Shown here piece after piece: positions 27,061-36,811 of a stretch of DNA of 64,000 nt; position 1 is the stretch's first letter, and every line of letters starts with the position of its first letter. This stretch comes from Microbacterium karelineae (GTDB lineage: Bacteria; Actinomycetota; Actinomycetes; Actinomycetales; Microbacteriaceae). The notes under the pieces are model-generated. The model had not been told where the DNA came from, did not search any database, and worked only from the letters and a program-made list of their open reading frames with translations. Position numbers and translations under genes: made by a program. The stretch lies in contig NZ_WFIX01000191.1 in NCBI RefSeq assembly GCF_009745985.1, forward strand, positions 124,001 through 188,000, given 5' to 3'.

Positions 27061-28755
27061 ATGTCTGAGAACTCCCCCCTCCCCATGCGCAACGCCGTAC
27101 GCTCCGTTCGCGATGCCGGTCGCACGAGCGTGCTCGTCATCGGCGGCGGCGTCAACGGGATCTCGACCTTCCGCGACCTCGCGCTGCAGGGCGTCGACGT
27201 CGTCCTCGTCGAGCGCGGCGACTTCGCGGGCGGCGCGTCCTCGGCGTCGAGCCACATGATCCACGGCGGCGTCCGCTATCTCGAGAACGGCGAGTTCCGG
27301 CTCGTGAAGGAGTCGGTGCAGGAGCGCAACCGCCTGCTGCGCCTCGCACCGCACTTCGTCAAGCCGCTCGAGACGACGATCCCGATCTACTCGACCTTCT
27401 CCGGCATCCTCTCCGCGCCGCTGCGCTTCCTCACGCACCGCTCCGGCAAGCCACAGGAGCGCGGCGCCGCCCTCATCAAGATCGGCCTGACGCTCTACGA
27501 CACGTTCTCGCGCGACGGCGGGTCCGTCCCCCGGCACCGCTTCCTCGGGCGGAAGAAGTCGCTCGCCGAGCTGCCCTCGCTCGACGCCGACGTCAAGTAC
27601 ACGGCGACCTACTTCGACGCGTCGATGCACGACCCCGAGCGCCTCGCCCTCGACGTGCTGCTCGACGGGCTCGCCGCGAACGACAGCGCCCGCGCACTCA
27701 ACTACGTCGAGGCCGTCGGCCGCACGGCGGACGGGGTCACCCTGCGCGACCTCGAGACGGGTGAGGAGTTCGACGTCGCCGCCGACGTCGTCGTCAACGC
27801 GTCGGGTCCGTGGACCGACCTCACGAACGCACAGCTCGGCCAGGGCACGCGCTTCATGGGCGGCACGAAGGGCTCGCACATCGTGCTCGACAACCCCGAG
27901 CTGCTCGCCGCGACCCGTGGCCGCGAGATCTTCTTCGAGCACTCCGACGGCCGCATCGTGCTCATCTACCCCCTGAAGGACCGCGTTCTCGTCGGCACGA
28001 CCGACATCGACGCCGACCCGTCGAAGCCCGCCCTGTGCACCGAGGAGGAGGTCGACTACTTCTTCGACCTCATCCACCACGTGTTCCCGACGATCGACAC
28101 CGACCGCGAGCAGATCGTCTACCGCTTCGCGGGGATCCGTCCCCTGCCGCGCCACGAGGACACCGCCCCCGGGTTCGTGTCGCGCGACTACCGCGTCGAG
28201 GTCGACCGCTCGCAGTCGACTCCGATCGTGAGCCTCGTCGGCGGCAAGTGGACGACGTTCCGCGCCCTCGGGGAGTCGCTCTCGACGAAGGTCCTCGAGA
28301 TCCTCGGCCGCGGCCGCACGGCGTCGACGGCCGACCGCCCCATCGGCGGCGGGCGCGGCTTCCCCACGAGCGACGCCGAGCGTCGCGCCTGGATCCGCGC
28401 GCACCTGGCCGGAGCCGGCGACCGCGCCGAGGTCCTCCTCGCCCGCTACGGCACGCGCGCCGCCGAGGTGTGGGCGCACATCGAGCAGGACCACGATGCG
28501 CCGCTTGCGGACGGAGCGCTCTCGACGCGGGAGCTCGCCTGGATGGTCGAGCAGGAGCACGTCGTGCACCTGCGCGACGTGATCCTCCGCCGCACGAGCC
28601 TCGCCTTCACGGGACACGCCTCCGCCCAGGTGATCGACGAGCTGGCCGACGCCCTCGCCGATCTCCTCGACTGGGATGCCGACCGCCGCCACGACGAGGC
28701 GGCCCAGATGCGACAGGAGCTCGGCGACCGCCACGGCGTCGCCCTCGCCTCCTGA
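27061..28755 (+). CDS. glpD: Aerobic glycerol-3-phosphate dehydrogenase
   Basis: The 564-residue FAD enzyme oxidises glycerol 3-phosphate to dihydroxyacetone phosphate and passes electrons to quinones at the membrane. It has the FAD motif '[19 protein letters not shown]', then '[20 protein letters not shown]', the strongly conserved GlpD substrate region. 'NASGPWTDL' and '[11 protein letters not shown]' also match, and a C-terminal DAO_C domain follows. It is the first gene of glpD-glpF-glpK; the 89-nt gap before the aquaporin could hold a secondary promoter but nothing specific is seen. Confidence 0.95.
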   Translation: MSENSPLPMRNAVRSVRDAGRTSVLVIGGGVNGISTFRDLALQGVDVVLVERGDFAGGASSASSHMIHGGVRYLENGEFRLVKESVQERNRLLRLAPHFVKPLETTIPIYSTFSGILSAPLRFLTHRSGKPQERGAALIKIGLTLYDTFSRDGGSVPRHRFLGRKKSLAELPSLDADVKYTATYFDASMHDPERLALDVLLDGLAANDSARALNYVEAVGRTADGVTLRDLETGEEFDVAADVVVNASGPWTDLTNAQLGQGTRFMGGTKGSHIVLDNPELLAATRGREIFFEHSDGRIVLIYPLKDRVLVGTTDIDADPSKPALCTEEEVDYFFDLIHHVFPTIDTDREQIVYRFAGIRPLPRHEDTAPGFVSRDYRVEVDRSQSTPIVSLVGGKWTTFRALGESLSTKVLEILGRGRTASTADRPIGGGRGFPTSDAERRAWIRAHLAGAGDRAEVLLARYGTRAAEVWAHIEQDHDAPLADGALSTRELAWMVEQEHVVHLRDVILRRTSLAFTGHASAQVIDELADALADLLDWDADRRHDEAAQMRQELGDRHGVALAS

Positions 28756-28844
28756 CGTCCCCGGGGCGCGGCGACGGACGATTCCGCCGCGCCCCTCCGC
28801 TCATCACCGGCGATGGTCGCCGGCGAAGAAAGGTCAACGAAGAC

Positions 28845-29600
28845 ATGCAAGAACTGAACTACGGGCTCTACTTCCTGTCGGAGCTCGTCGGCACGACCTT
28901 CCTGCTGCTGTTCGGCTGCGGCGTCGTCGCCAACGCCGTCCTCGCCAAGAACAAGGGCTTCGCCGGTGGCTTCCTCATGATCAACTGGGGCTGGGGCCTC
29001 GCCGTGTTCGTCGGCGTGCTCGCGTCCGCATACTCGGGCGCGATCATCAACCCCGCGGTCGGATTCGGCCTCCTCATCGCGGGCTCGATCACCTTCCCGA
29101 TGTTCCTCATCGCCACCTCGGCCGAGCTGCTCGGCGGCATCCTCGGCGCCGTTCTGTGCTATCTCGCATACAAGAAGCACTTCGACGAGGAGGAGGACCC
29201 GGCCGCGAAGCTCGGCGTCTTCTCGACGGGACCGGCGATCCGCTCCTACGGCTGGAACCTCGTCACCGAGATCATCGGCACCTTCGCACTCGTGTTCGTG
29301 ATCTTCGCGTTCGCCGACTACGGAGACATCACGGTCGGCGTCCCCGGGGGCCTCGGCCCGCTGGCAGCCCTCCCGGTCGCGCTCCTCGTCGTCGGCATCG
29401 GCGCCTCGCTCGGCGGCCCGACCGGCTACGCGATCAACCCCGCCCGCGACCTCGGCCCGCGCATCGCGCACGCGATCCTCCCGATCCGGGGCAAGGGCTC
29501 GAGCGACTGGGCATACTCGTGGGTGCCGGTCGTCGGCCCCCTCGCCGGCGGAGCGCTCGCCGCGCTCGCCGCCCCCGCGCTGCTCGGACTCGCAGCCTGA
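28845..29600 (+). CDS. glpF: Aquaglyceroporin (MIP family glycerol facilitator)
   Basis: The 251-residue membrane channel has six membrane segments and the two half-helix NPA loops: 'INPAVGFG' in the first half and '[10 protein letters not shown]' in the second. The Asp after the second NPA-Arg is typical of glycerol-conducting members. The first motif is followed by Gly-Phe rather than Thr, an unusual variation for GlpF. An acidic loop '[10 protein letters not shown]' sits mid-protein. The ATG at 28845 follows GAAGAAAGG. Position between dehydrogenase and kinase genes shows it supplies glycerol. Confidence 0.93.
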   Translation: MQELNYGLYFLSELVGTTFLLLFGCGVVANAVLAKNKGFAGGFLMINWGWGLAVFVGVLASAYSGAIINPAVGFGLLIAGSITFPMFLIATSAELLGGILGAVLCYLAYKKHFDEEEDPAAKLGVFSTGPAIRSYGWNLVTEIIGTFALVFVIFAFADYGDITVGVPGGLGPLAALPVALLVVGIGASLGGPTGYAINPARDLGPRIAHAILPIRGKGSSDWAYSWVPVVGPLAGGALAALAAPALLGLAA

Positions 29601-29641
29601 ACGACCCTCACCACTGCAACGCATTCAAAGGAGAAGCATCC

Positions 29642-31156
29642 ATGGGCGACTACATTCTCGCCATCGACCAGGGCACGACCTCGTCGCGCGCGATCATCTT
29701 CGACCACGAGGGATCGATCGTCTCGGTCGGACAGAAGGAGCACGAGCAGATCCTCCCGCGCCCGGGCTGGGTCGAGCACGATCCGGCCGAGATCTGGCGC
29801 AACGTGCAGGAGGTCATCGGCCTGGCGCTCAGCCGCGCCGACCTCACGCGCCACCAGATCGCCGGCATCGGCATCACGAACCAGCGCGAGACGGCCGTCG
29901 TGTGGGACCGCACGACCGGCCAGCCCGTCTACAACGCGATCGTGTGGCAGGACACCCGCACCCAGGCGATCGTCGACCGTCTCGCGGGCGACGAGGGATC
30001 CGACCGGTTCAAGAGCATCGTCGGCCTCCCCCTCGCGACGTACTTCTCGGGCACGAAGATCGCCTGGATCCTCGAGAACGTCGACGGCGCGCGGGAGAAG
30101 GCCGAGGCGGGCGACCTCATGTTCGGCACGACCGACACGTGGGTCCTCTGGAACCTCACGGGCGGCGTCGACGGCGGCGCGCACGTCACCGATGTGACGA
30201 ACGCCTCGCGCACGCTCTTCATGGACCTCGAGACCCTCGAGTGGCGCGACGACATCCTCGCCGAGTTCGGCGTGCCCCGCTCGATGATGCCGGAGATCCG
30301 CTCCTCGTCCGAGGTCTACGGCTACGCGGAGGACACGTCGCTGCTGCGCGAGACGCCGATCGCGGGCATCCTCGGCGACCAGCAGGCCGCCACCTTCGGC
30401 CAGGCCGCGTTCGAGGCGGGCGAGAGCAAGAACACCTACGGCACGGGCAACTTCCTCATCTTCCAGACGGGCGAGGAGAAGATCCTCTCGAAGAACGGCC
30501 TGCTGACGACCGTCGGCTACAAGCTCGGCGACCAGCCCGTGCGGTACGCGCTCGAGGGTTCCATCGCCGTGACGGGCTCGCTCATCCAGTGGCTGCGCGA
30601 CCAGCTGGGGATCATCAGCGAGGCTCCCGAGGTCGAGGTGCTCGCGAAGGGCGTCGAGGACAACGGCGGCGTCTACGTGGTGCCCGCGTTCTCCGGCCTC
30701 TTCGCGCCGTACTGGCGCCCCGACGCGCGCGGCGCGATCGTCGGCCTGACGCGCTACGTCAACAAGGGGCACATCGCGCGCGCCGCGCTGGAGGCCGTCG
30801 CGTTCCAGACGCGCGACGTGCTCGACGCCGTCAACGCGGACGCGGGCGTCGACCTCACGGAGCTGCGCGTCGACGGCGGCATGATCGCCAACGACACGCT
30901 CATGCAGTTCCAGGCCGACGTGCTCGGCGTGCCGGTCGTGCGGCCGGTCGTCGCCGAGACGACCGCCCTCGGCGCCGCGTACGCGGCCGGCCTCGCCGTC
31001 GGGTTCTGGAAGGACCTCGGCGAGCTCTCCGCGAACTGGCAGGAGGACTCCCGCTGGGAGCCCCAGATGCCGCAGGAGGAGGTCGACCGCACCCTGCGGC
31101 TGTGGCGCAAGGCGATCACGAAGTCGATGGACTGGGTCGACGACGACGTGAACTGA
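29642..31156 (+). CDS. glpK: Glycerol kinase
   Basis: The 504-residue enzyme phosphorylates glycerol with ATP. The FGGY-family start '[18 protein letters not shown]' is the ATP/glycerol site. '[16 protein letters not shown]', '[15 protein letters not shown]' and '[20 protein letters not shown]' are all GlpK signatures, and '[16 protein letters not shown]' is the second FGGY signature. An AAGGAGAAG site lies just before the ATG at 29642. It completes glycerol uptake and entry into glycolysis with GlpF and GlpD. A perfect terminator follows. Confidence 0.97.
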   Translation: MGDYILAIDQGTTSSRAIIFDHEGSIVSVGQKEHEQILPRPGWVEHDPAEIWRNVQEVIGLALSRADLTRHQIAGIGITNQRETAVVWDRTTGQPVYNAIVWQDTRTQAIVDRLAGDEGSDRFKSIVGLPLATYFSGTKIAWILENVDGAREKAEAGDLMFGTTDTWVLWNLTGGVDGGAHVTDVTNASRTLFMDLETLEWRDDILAEFGVPRSMMPEIRSSSEVYGYAEDTSLLRETPIAGILGDQQAATFGQAAFEAGESKNTYGTGNFLIFQTGEEKILSKNGLLTTVGYKLGDQPVRYALEGSIAVTGSLIQWLRDQLGIISEAPEVEVLAKGVEDNGGVYVVPAFSGLFAPYWRPDARGAIVGLTRYVNKGHIARAALEAVAFQTRDVLDAVNADAGVDLTELRVDGGMIANDTLMQFQADVLGVPVVRPVVAETTALGAAYAAGLAVGFWKDLGELSANWQEDSRWEPQMPQEEVDRTLRLWRKAITKSMDWVDDDVN

Positions 31157-31166
31157 CCGCATCACA

Positions 31167-31210
31167 CGGCGAGAGGGCCGGGAACCGAATGGTTCCCGGC
31201 CCTCTCGCCG
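31167..31210. terminator. Perfect 20-bp terminator after glpK
   Basis: A flawless 20-bp stem (31167-31186 with 31191-31210) with a GAAT tetraloop lies between glpK and the convergent ffh gene. It should stop transcription from both sides. Confidence 0.9.
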
Positions 31211-31218
31211 TCTCGGGC

Positions 31219-32778
31219 TCAGCCCTTGCCGAACAGCTTCTGGATCTCGGCCAGGTCGGTCTCGCTCGGCTGCGGAGCACCCGCCCCGAGGCCGAAGCCC
31301 GACCCCGCCTTCTGCTCCTGCGCCACCTCGTCGCCCTGCGACGCGCGCTTGGCGGGGTTGCCGGAGCGGCCGCCCTGGTACCCCTGCTTCTTGCCCTTCT
31401 TCGCGCGCTTCGACGATGCGCCCGGCTTCGCGCCCGGCATGGCCCCCATACCCGGGATCCCCGTGTTCTCGCCGCGCGCGACCTTCTTCATCATCTTTGC
31501 CGCCTGCTCGAAGCGGTTCACGAGCTGGTTCACGTCGGTGACGGTGACACCGGACCCGCGCGCGATGCGGGCGCGGCGCGAGCCGTTGAGGATCTTCGTG
31601 TTGTGGCGCTCCGCGGGCGTCATGCCGCGGATGATCGCCTCGGTGCGGCCGATCTCGCTCTCGTCGAAGTCCTGCAGCTGCTGCTTCATCTGCCCGCCCA
31701 TGCCGGGAAGCATGCCGAGCATCTTCTTCATCGAGCCCATCTTCTTGAGCTGCTGCATCTGCTCGAGGAAGTCGTCGAGGGTGAAGGCCTCGTTCGCGAG
31801 CTTCTCGGCGACCTTCTTCGCCTCCTCCTCGTCGAAGGCCTGCTGGGCCTGCTCGATGAGGGTGAGGACGTCGCCGAGGTCGAGGATCCGGCTCGCCATG
31901 CGGTCGGGGTGGAAGTCCTCGAGCGCGTCGAGGTCCTCACCCGTCGAGGCGAAGATGATGGGGCGTCCCGTCACGGACGCGACCGACAGGGCCGCGCCGC
32001 CGCGTGCGTCGCCGTCGAGCTTCGAGAGCACGACGCCCGTGAAGTCGACGCCCTCGAGGAAGGCCTTTGCGGTGTTGACCGAATCCTGACCGATCATCGA
32101 GTCGATGACGAACAGCACCTCGTCGGGATCCGTCGCGCGGCGGATCTTCGAGGCCTGCTTCATGAGCTCCTCGTCGACGCCGAGGCGGCCCGCCGTGTCG
32201 ATGATGACGGTGTCGTGCTGGCGCTGCTTCGCGAGCTCGACGCCCGCCTTCGACACCGACACGGGATCGCCGACGCCGTTGCCGGGCTCCGGCGCGTAGA
32301 TCGCCGCGCCCGCCTGCTCGGCGACGACCTGCAGCTGGTTCACGGCGTTCGGGCGCTGGAGGTCGGCCGCCACGAGGAGCGGCGTGTGCCCCTCCTTCTG
32401 CAGCTTCTTCGCGAGCTTGCCCGCGAACGTCGTCTTGCCCGAACCCTGCAGGCCCGCGAGCATGATCACCGTCGGCGGCGTCTTCGCGAAGACGAGCTTG
32501 CGCTGCTCGCCGCCGAGGATGCGCACGAGCTCCTCGTTGACGATCTGCACGACCTGCTGCGCGGGGTTCAGCGCCTTGTTGACCTCGTCGCCCAGGGCGC
32601 GCTCGCGCACGTGCGAGGTGAAGTCCTTGACGACCTCGAGGGCGACGTCCGCGTCGAGGAGGGCGCGGCGGATCTCGCGCACCGTGCCGTCGACGTCGGC
32701 CGCCGACAGCCGTCCCTTCGTGCGGAGATTCCTGAAGGTCTCGGTGAGCCGGTCGGAGAGCGTGCCGAAAGTAGCCAT
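31219..32778 (-). CDS. ffh: Signal recognition particle protein Ffh (SRP54)
   Basis: The 519-residue GTPase binds signal sequences on ribosomes and brings them to FtsY (40806). The N domain is followed by a G domain with 'GLQGSGKTTFAGKLAKKL' (P-loop), 'DTAGRLGVDEEL' and the Thr/Lys-Asp motif in 'LSKLDGDARGGAALS'. The methionine-rich M domain includes 'GSMKKMLGMLPGMGGQMKQQ' and the RNA-binding 'GSRRARIARGSGVTVTDV'. The C-terminus carries a long Gly/Ser/Lys-rich extension of about 75 residues. It starts at an ATG at 32778. Confidence 0.97.
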   Translation of the reverse strand: MATFGTLSDRLTETFRNLRTKGRLSAADVDGTVREIRRALLDADVALEVVKDFTSHVRERALGDEVNKALNPAQQVVQIVNEELVRILGGEQRKLVFAKTPPTVIMLAGLQGSGKTTFAGKLAKKLQKEGHTPLLVAADLQRPNAVNQLQVVAEQAGAAIYAPEPGNGVGDPVSVSKAGVELAKQRQHDTVIIDTAGRLGVDEELMKQASKIRRATDPDEVLFVIDSMIGQDSVNTAKAFLEGVDFTGVVLSKLDGDARGGAALSVASVTGRPIIFASTGEDLDALEDFHPDRMASRILDLGDVLTLIEQAQQAFDEEEAKKVAEKLANEAFTLDDFLEQMQQLKKMGSMKKMLGMLPGMGGQMKQQLQDFDESEIGRTEAIIRGMTPAERHNTKILNGSRRARIARGSGVTVTDVNQLVNRFEQAAKMMKKVARGENTGIPGMGAMPGAKPGASSKRAKKGKKQGYQGGRSGNPAKRASQGDEVAQEQKAGSGFGLGAGAPQPSETDLAEIQKLFGKG

Positions 32779-32791
32779 GATTCTGCCGATT

Positions 32792-33361
32792 CTATCGCGA
32801 CGGCGTCTCCGCGATCGCCGCGAGGCACCGGTCGAGGTGCGCGGCCGGCGGCGCGCTGCCCGCCCCTGCGCTCGCCCACGACCAGATCGCCGACATCATG
32901 GCGGCGCCGTACGCCCCGCCCCGCACCTCGGCGGCGAGCCGCTCCGCGCCTCCGCGCCGCAGCGCGCGCGCGGAGATCTGCGCGATGCGCCACATGCGCA
33001 CGGCCGCCTCGCGCTCGAGGTCGTCCGCGATGCGCATCGCCTCGGCGTTTCCGATCGCGAGGGCGAGGGTGCCGGGCGCGAAGTCCGTCGCGATCGCTCG
33101 CAGCGCCTCGTCGATCGGCACCCCATCGTCGACCCCCGCGCCGGCGCCCGCGATCCGCTCGTCGAGGGATCCCCACAGCAGATCGGCCTTGCTCGAGGCG
33201 TAGTTGAAGAAGCTCGACCGGCTGATTCCCGCGCGCGTCGCGATGTCGGTCACGCTGGTCGCGTCGTGCCCCTGCTCGAGGAACAGCTCGCACGCCGCCT
33301 CCGCGAGCATCTCGCGCGAGATCGCCTTCGGCCGCCCGGGCCGCCCTCCTGTCGTCGCCAC
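32792..33361 (-). CDS. TetR family transcriptional regulator
   Basis: The 189-residue protein has the TetR helix-turn-helix 'SVTDIATRAGISRSSFFNYASSK' region near residues 35-57 (quoted parts: TSVTDIATRAG, SRSSFFNYAS) preceded by 'GGRPGRPKAISREMLAEAA'. The C-terminal domain is Ala-rich and specific to this protein. The GTG at 33361 is preferred; upstream codons extend into the lipB promoter. It is divergent from lipB, and the shared gap holds the 13-bp palindrome also found before the ABC transporter at 35180. Local control of that transporter is inferred. Confidence 0.87.
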   Translation of the reverse strand: MATTGGRPGRPKAISREMLAEAACELFLEQGHDATSVTDIATRAGISRSSFFNYASSKADLLWGSLDERIAGAGAGVDDGVPIDEALRAIATDFAPGTLALAIGNAEAMRIADDLEREAAVRMWRIAQISARALRRGGAERLAAEVRGGAYGAAMMSAIWSWASAGAGSAPPAAHLDRCLAAIAETPSR

Positions 33362-33398
33362 GCCCTCAGCGTACGACCCGCGCACGCCGTCGGCGCGG

Positions 33399-33435
33399 TA
33401 GGGTCTTCCTGGACGCGGTCCATCAATTGAAGGAG
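33399..33435 (+). promoter_or_regulatory. lipB promoter region with TGGACGCGGTCCA operator
   Basis: TGGAC-GCG-GTCCA (33410-33422) is a perfect 13-bp palindrome between the TetR gene and lipB. A TAGGGT hexamer (33399-33404) just before it could be the -10. GAAGGAG (33429-33435) is the lipB ribosome site. The same palindrome occurs at 35145-35157. Confidence 0.6.
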
Positions 33436-33440
33436 TGTGC

Positions 33441-34082
33441 ATGATCGAGGTGTTCGAGGCGGGCTTCGCCCCCCGATTCGTCACGTATCGCGATGGTTGG
33501 GATCTGCAGCGGCGGATCCACGAGGGGGTCGTCGCCGGCACGCGCGCCGAGACGCTCATCCTGCTCGAGCACGAGGCCGTCTTCACCGCCGGCTCGCGCA
33601 CGGAGGACCACGAGCGCCCCGGCCTGAGCGCGACACCCGTCATCGACGTCGACCGCGGCGGCAAGATCACGTGGCACGGACCCGGCCAGCTCGTCGGCTA
33701 TCCGATCATCCGCATCGGCGCGCAGCGCGAGGTCGTCGGCCATGTGCGCCGCCTCGAGCGCATGCTCATCGACCTCCTCGCCCCGTTCGGGATCGAGGGG
33801 ATCCTGGTCAAGGGCCGCACGGGCGTGTGGGTCGAGACCGACGGCGCGCCGAACAAGATCGGTGCGATCGGCGTGCGGGTCGAGAAGGGCGTCGCCATGC
33901 ACGGCTTCGCGCTCAACTGCAGCAACTCGCTCGCGCCGTACGAGGAGATCATCCCCTGCGGCATCACCGATGCCGGCGTCACGACCATCACGCGCGAGAC
34001 GGGGCGCGAGGTCTCCCCCGCCGACATCGCCGCGGCCGTGCCCGGCGCCTTCCGCGAGGTCTTCGAGGGGGTCGCCGCATGA
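33441..34082 (+). CDS. lipB: Lipoyl(octanoyl) transferase
   Basis: The 213-residue enzyme moves octanoyl groups from acyl carrier protein to lipoyl domains such as those of SucB. Catalytic residues appear as Lys in '[13 protein letters not shown]' and Cys in '[12 protein letters not shown]'; '[17 protein letters not shown]' is the family signature. The ATG at 33441 has GAAGGAG 5 nt upstream, better placed than the GTG at 33435. It overlaps lipA by ATGA, giving the usual lipB-lipA operon. Confidence 0.95.
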   Translation: MIEVFEAGFAPRFVTYRDGWDLQRRIHEGVVAGTRAETLILLEHEAVFTAGSRTEDHERPGLSATPVIDVDRGGKITWHGPGQLVGYPIIRIGAQREVVGHVRRLERMLIDLLAPFGIEGILVKGRTGVWVETDGAPNKIGAIGVRVEKGVAMHGFALNCSNSLAPYEEIIPCGITDAGVTTITRETGREVSPADIAAAVPGAFREVFEGVAA

Positions 34083-35095
34083 GCGCCTGCGGATCCGGTC
34101 CCGCGACGAACACGGCGCCGAACGGCAGGAAGATGCTGCGCCTCGAGGTGCGCAACGCCGAGACGCCGATCGAGAAGAAGCCCGAGTGGATCAAGACGCG
34201 CGCGAAGCTCGGGCCCGAGTACCGCGAGCTGCACGCCCTCGTGAAGAGCGAGGACCTCCACACGGTGTGCCAGGAGGCCGGCTGTCCCAACATCTTCGAG
34301 TGCTGGGAGGACCGCGAGGCGACGTTCCTCATCGGCGGATCCCAGTGCACGAGGCGGTGCGACTTCTGTCAGATCGACACGGGCAAGCCCGCCGACTACG
34401 ACACGGACGAGCCGCGTCGCGTCGCCGAGTCGGTGCGGCGCATGGAGCTGCGCTACGCCACCGTGACGAGCGTCGCCCGCGACGACCTCGACGACACCGG
34501 CGCGTGGCTCAACGCCGAGACGGTGCGTCAGATCCACCGTCTCAACCCGAACACGGGCGTCGAGCTGCTCGCCAACGACCACGGCGGGAACCCCACGTTC
34601 CTCGGGAAGATCTTCGAGGCCCGCCCGGAGGTGTTCGCGCACAACGTCGAGACGGTCCCCCGTGTGTTCCGCCGGATCCGCCCCGCCTTCACATACGAGC
34701 GCTCGCTCGGCGTGCTCACCCAGGGACACGAGGCCGGGCTCATCACGAAGTCGAACCTCATCCTCGGCATGGGCGAGGAGCCCGAGGAGGTCGTCGGCGC
34801 ACTGCAGGACCTGCGCGAGGCGGGCTGCGACATCATCACCCTCACGCAGTACCTGCGCCCGTCGCCGCGCCACCTGCCCGTGCAGCGCTGGGTCAAGCCC
34901 GACGAGTTCGTCGAGCTGAAGAAGGTGGCCGAGTCGATCGGGTTCCTCGGCGTGCTCGCGGGGCCGCTCGTGCGCTCGTCCTATCGCGCCGGCCGCCTGT
35001 GGGCGCAGTCGATGCGCGAGAAGGGCCGCGAGATCCCCGCGCACCTGCAGCACATCGCCGACAGCGCGCCGGCGGAATTCGCCCAGGCCGTGTGA
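34079..35095 (+). CDS. lipA: Lipoyl synthase (radical SAM)
   Basis: The 338-residue radical-SAM enzyme inserts two sulfur atoms into protein-bound octanoyl groups. The auxiliary cluster motif is '[12 protein letters not shown]' (C-x4-C-x5-C) and the SAM cluster motif is 'CTRRCDFC' (C-x3-C-x2-C). The C-terminal Ser ligand lies in '[13 protein letters not shown]'. It starts at an ATG overlapping the lipB stop, and both genes supply lipoate to the Lpd/SucB complex at 5-8 kb. The early 'MSACGSG' region is an actinobacterial variation in the unconserved N-terminus. Confidence 0.97.
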   Translation: MSACGSGPATNTAPNGRKMLRLEVRNAETPIEKKPEWIKTRAKLGPEYRELHALVKSEDLHTVCQEAGCPNIFECWEDREATFLIGGSQCTRRCDFCQIDTGKPADYDTDEPRRVAESVRRMELRYATVTSVARDDLDDTGAWLNAETVRQIHRLNPNTGVELLANDHGGNPTFLGKIFEARPEVFAHNVETVPRVFRRIRPAFTYERSLGVLTQGHEAGLITKSNLILGMGEEPEEVVGALQDLREAGCDIITLTQYLRPSPRHLPVQRWVKPDEFVELKKVAESIGFLGVLAGPLVRSSYRAGRLWAQSMREKGREIPAHLQHIADSAPAEFAQAV

Positions 35096-35121
35096 GGGAA
35101 TGCCCGCACGGGAGGGCGCGT

Positions 35122-35158
35122 TAGTGTGGACGACGGTCCGTTTCTGGACCGCGTCCAC
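35122..35158 (+). promoter_or_regulatory. Double operator upstream of peptide ABC transporter
   Basis: A perfect TGGAC-CGC-GTCCA (35145-35157), the reverse complement of the lipB-side palindrome, is preceded by an imperfect copy TGGAC-GACG-GTCC (35127-35139). The two copies also form one larger dyad, GTGGACG...CGTCCAC. A TTAGTGT stretch (35121-35127) may be the -10. The transporter ATG is at 35180. Confidence 0.65.
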
Positions 35159-35179
35159 CCCACGCCTTCCGAGGAATCC

Positions 35180-36811
35180 ATGCGCCCGTTCCGCCGCGTC
35201 CTGCCCGCCCTCGCCCTCGCATCCGCCGCGCTTCTCGCGGCCGGCTGCGCGGCGACCGACGACGGGGGATCCGCCGAGCCGGTCTCGGGCGGCACGCTCG
35301 TCTACGCGACGGGCGACGCCGAGCCGACGTGCCTCGACCCGCACGTCGGCGGCAACTACCCGCAGGGGCTGATCTCGACGCAGTACCTCGAGCCGCTCTT
35401 CGGCCGCGACGCGGGCGGCGAGATCGTGCCCTGGCTGGCCGAATCGGGCGAGGCATCGGACGACGGCCTCTCGTGGGACATCGCCCTCCGCGACGACATC
35501 TCGTTCACCGACGGCACGCCGTTCGACGCCGAGGCCGTCAAGGTCAACATCGAGCATCTCCAGGACCCCGACACCGCCTCGTCGACGGGCTATCTCGCCG
35601 TCGAGCAGGTCGAGAGCGTCGAGGTCGTCGACGATCAGCACGTGCGCCTGCACCTGTCGACGCCGAAGTCGGCGCTGCTCGAGGTGCTGAGCCAGCAGTG
35701 GGCGGCCATGCAGTCGCCCGCCGGCATCGCGCGGGGCATGGACGAGAACTGCCAGGCGCCGATCGGCACCGGCCCGTTCGTCGTCGAGAGCTGGGCGCCG
35801 CAGGAGAAGGTCGTCCTCACCCGCAACGACGACTACGTCGCGACGAACCCCGAGGCCGATCACGACGGACCCGCCCACGTCGAGCGGATCGAGTGGCGCT
35901 TCATCCCGGATGCCGCGACGCGCCAGGCCGCCCTCGCATCGGGCGAGGTGCACGTGATCGACAACCCCCTGCCCACGGACATCGCCGCGGCCGAGGGCCA
36001 GGGCCTGGGCCACCTCGACGCCCCGCGGCCCGCGGCCTCGAACCGCATCGAGCTGAACACGGCGCAGGCGCCCTTCGACGACGACCGCGTGCGCGAGGCG
36101 TTCCTGCGCGCGGCGGACCCGACCCCCGGCATCGAGACGCTGTTCGCGGGCACCGCGACCCGCTCGTACTCCGTGCTCTCGTCGGCCGAGCCCGTGCGGC
36201 TCTCCGACGAGGACCTCTTCCGCACCGACGCCGACGCCGCGGATGAGCTCCTCGACGAGGCCGGATGGACGTCGCGCGATGACGACGGTGTGCGCACGAA
36301 GGACGGCGAGACCCTCACCGTGCGCTTCCCCGTGTCGACCAACCAGTCGACGGCGGCCGAGCAGTCGCTCTTCGAGCAGATCCAGGCGAACGCCGCGGCC
36401 GTCGGCTTCGATGTGCGGCTCGAGCCGATGGACCTCTCCAGCTGGTACGGCGCGCTCGCGGCCCACGAGTACGAGGCCGTCTCCGCGCCGTACACGACGG
36501 TCGGCCCCGATGTGCTGCGGATCCTGTACCACTCCGACGGCACGATCCCCGCGCCGTCGGGCTACTTCGCGAACAACGCGCAGCTGACGGATCCGGAGCT
36601 CGACGCGCTCCTCGAGGAGGCGCTCGCGACGACGGATCCCGACGAGCGCGCGGAGCTCTACACGCAGGCGCAGCGGATCGTCCTCGACAGCCACGCGGTG
36701 CTCCCGCTGTACGACCAGCAGAACCACTTCCTCACGAACGGCGTCTCCGGCGTCGCGGCGATCCACACGATCTCGACCCCGACGTTCGTGAACGCCCAGC
36801 TGACGGAATGA
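35180..36811 (+). CDS. Peptide/nickel-type ABC transporter substrate-binding lipoprotein
   Basis: The 543-residue lipoprotein is a family 5 (DppA/OppA/NikA-like) binding protein. The signal peptide ends 'LLAAGC' with the lipid-modified Cys at about 23. 'GGTLVYATGDAEPTCLDPHVG' begins the mature fold, and 'FTDGTPFDAEAVKVNIEHL' is the classic family segment. Substrates can be peptides, nickel or opine-like compounds; the sequence does not decide. The ATG at 35180 follows GAGGAA. It overlaps the first permease by ATGA and is preceded by the double palindrome. Confidence 0.93.
   Translation: MRPFRRVLPALALASAALLAAGCAATDDGGSAEPVSGGTLVYATGDAEPTCLDPHVGGNYPQGLISTQYLEPLFGRDAGGEIVPWLAESGEASDDGLSWDIALRDDISFTDGTPFDAEAVKVNIEHLQDPDTASSTGYLAVEQVESVEVVDDQHVRLHLSTPKSALLEVLSQQWAAMQSPAGIARGMDENCQAPIGTGPFVVESWAPQEKVVLTRNDDYVATNPEADHDGPAHVERIEWRFIPDAATRQAALASGEVHVIDNPLPTDIAAAEGQGLGHLDAPRPAASNRIELNTAQAPFDDDRVREAFLRAADPTPGIETLFAGTATRSYSVLSSAEPVRLSDEDLFRTDADAADELLDEAGWTSRDDDGVRTKDGETLTVRFPVSTNQSTAAEQSLFEQIQANAAAVGFDVRLEPMDLSSWYGALAAHEYEAVSAPYTTVGPDVLRILYHSDGTIPAPSGYFANNAQLTDPELDALLEEALATTDPDERAELYTQAQRIVLDSHAVLPLYDQQNHFLTNGVSGVAAIHTISTPTFVNAQLTE

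Noticed and set aside
29902-33207. 1101-codon plus-strand frame across glpK and ffh
   Set aside because: It crosses a perfect terminator and lies over two well-identified genes in other frames or strand; composition is shadow-like.
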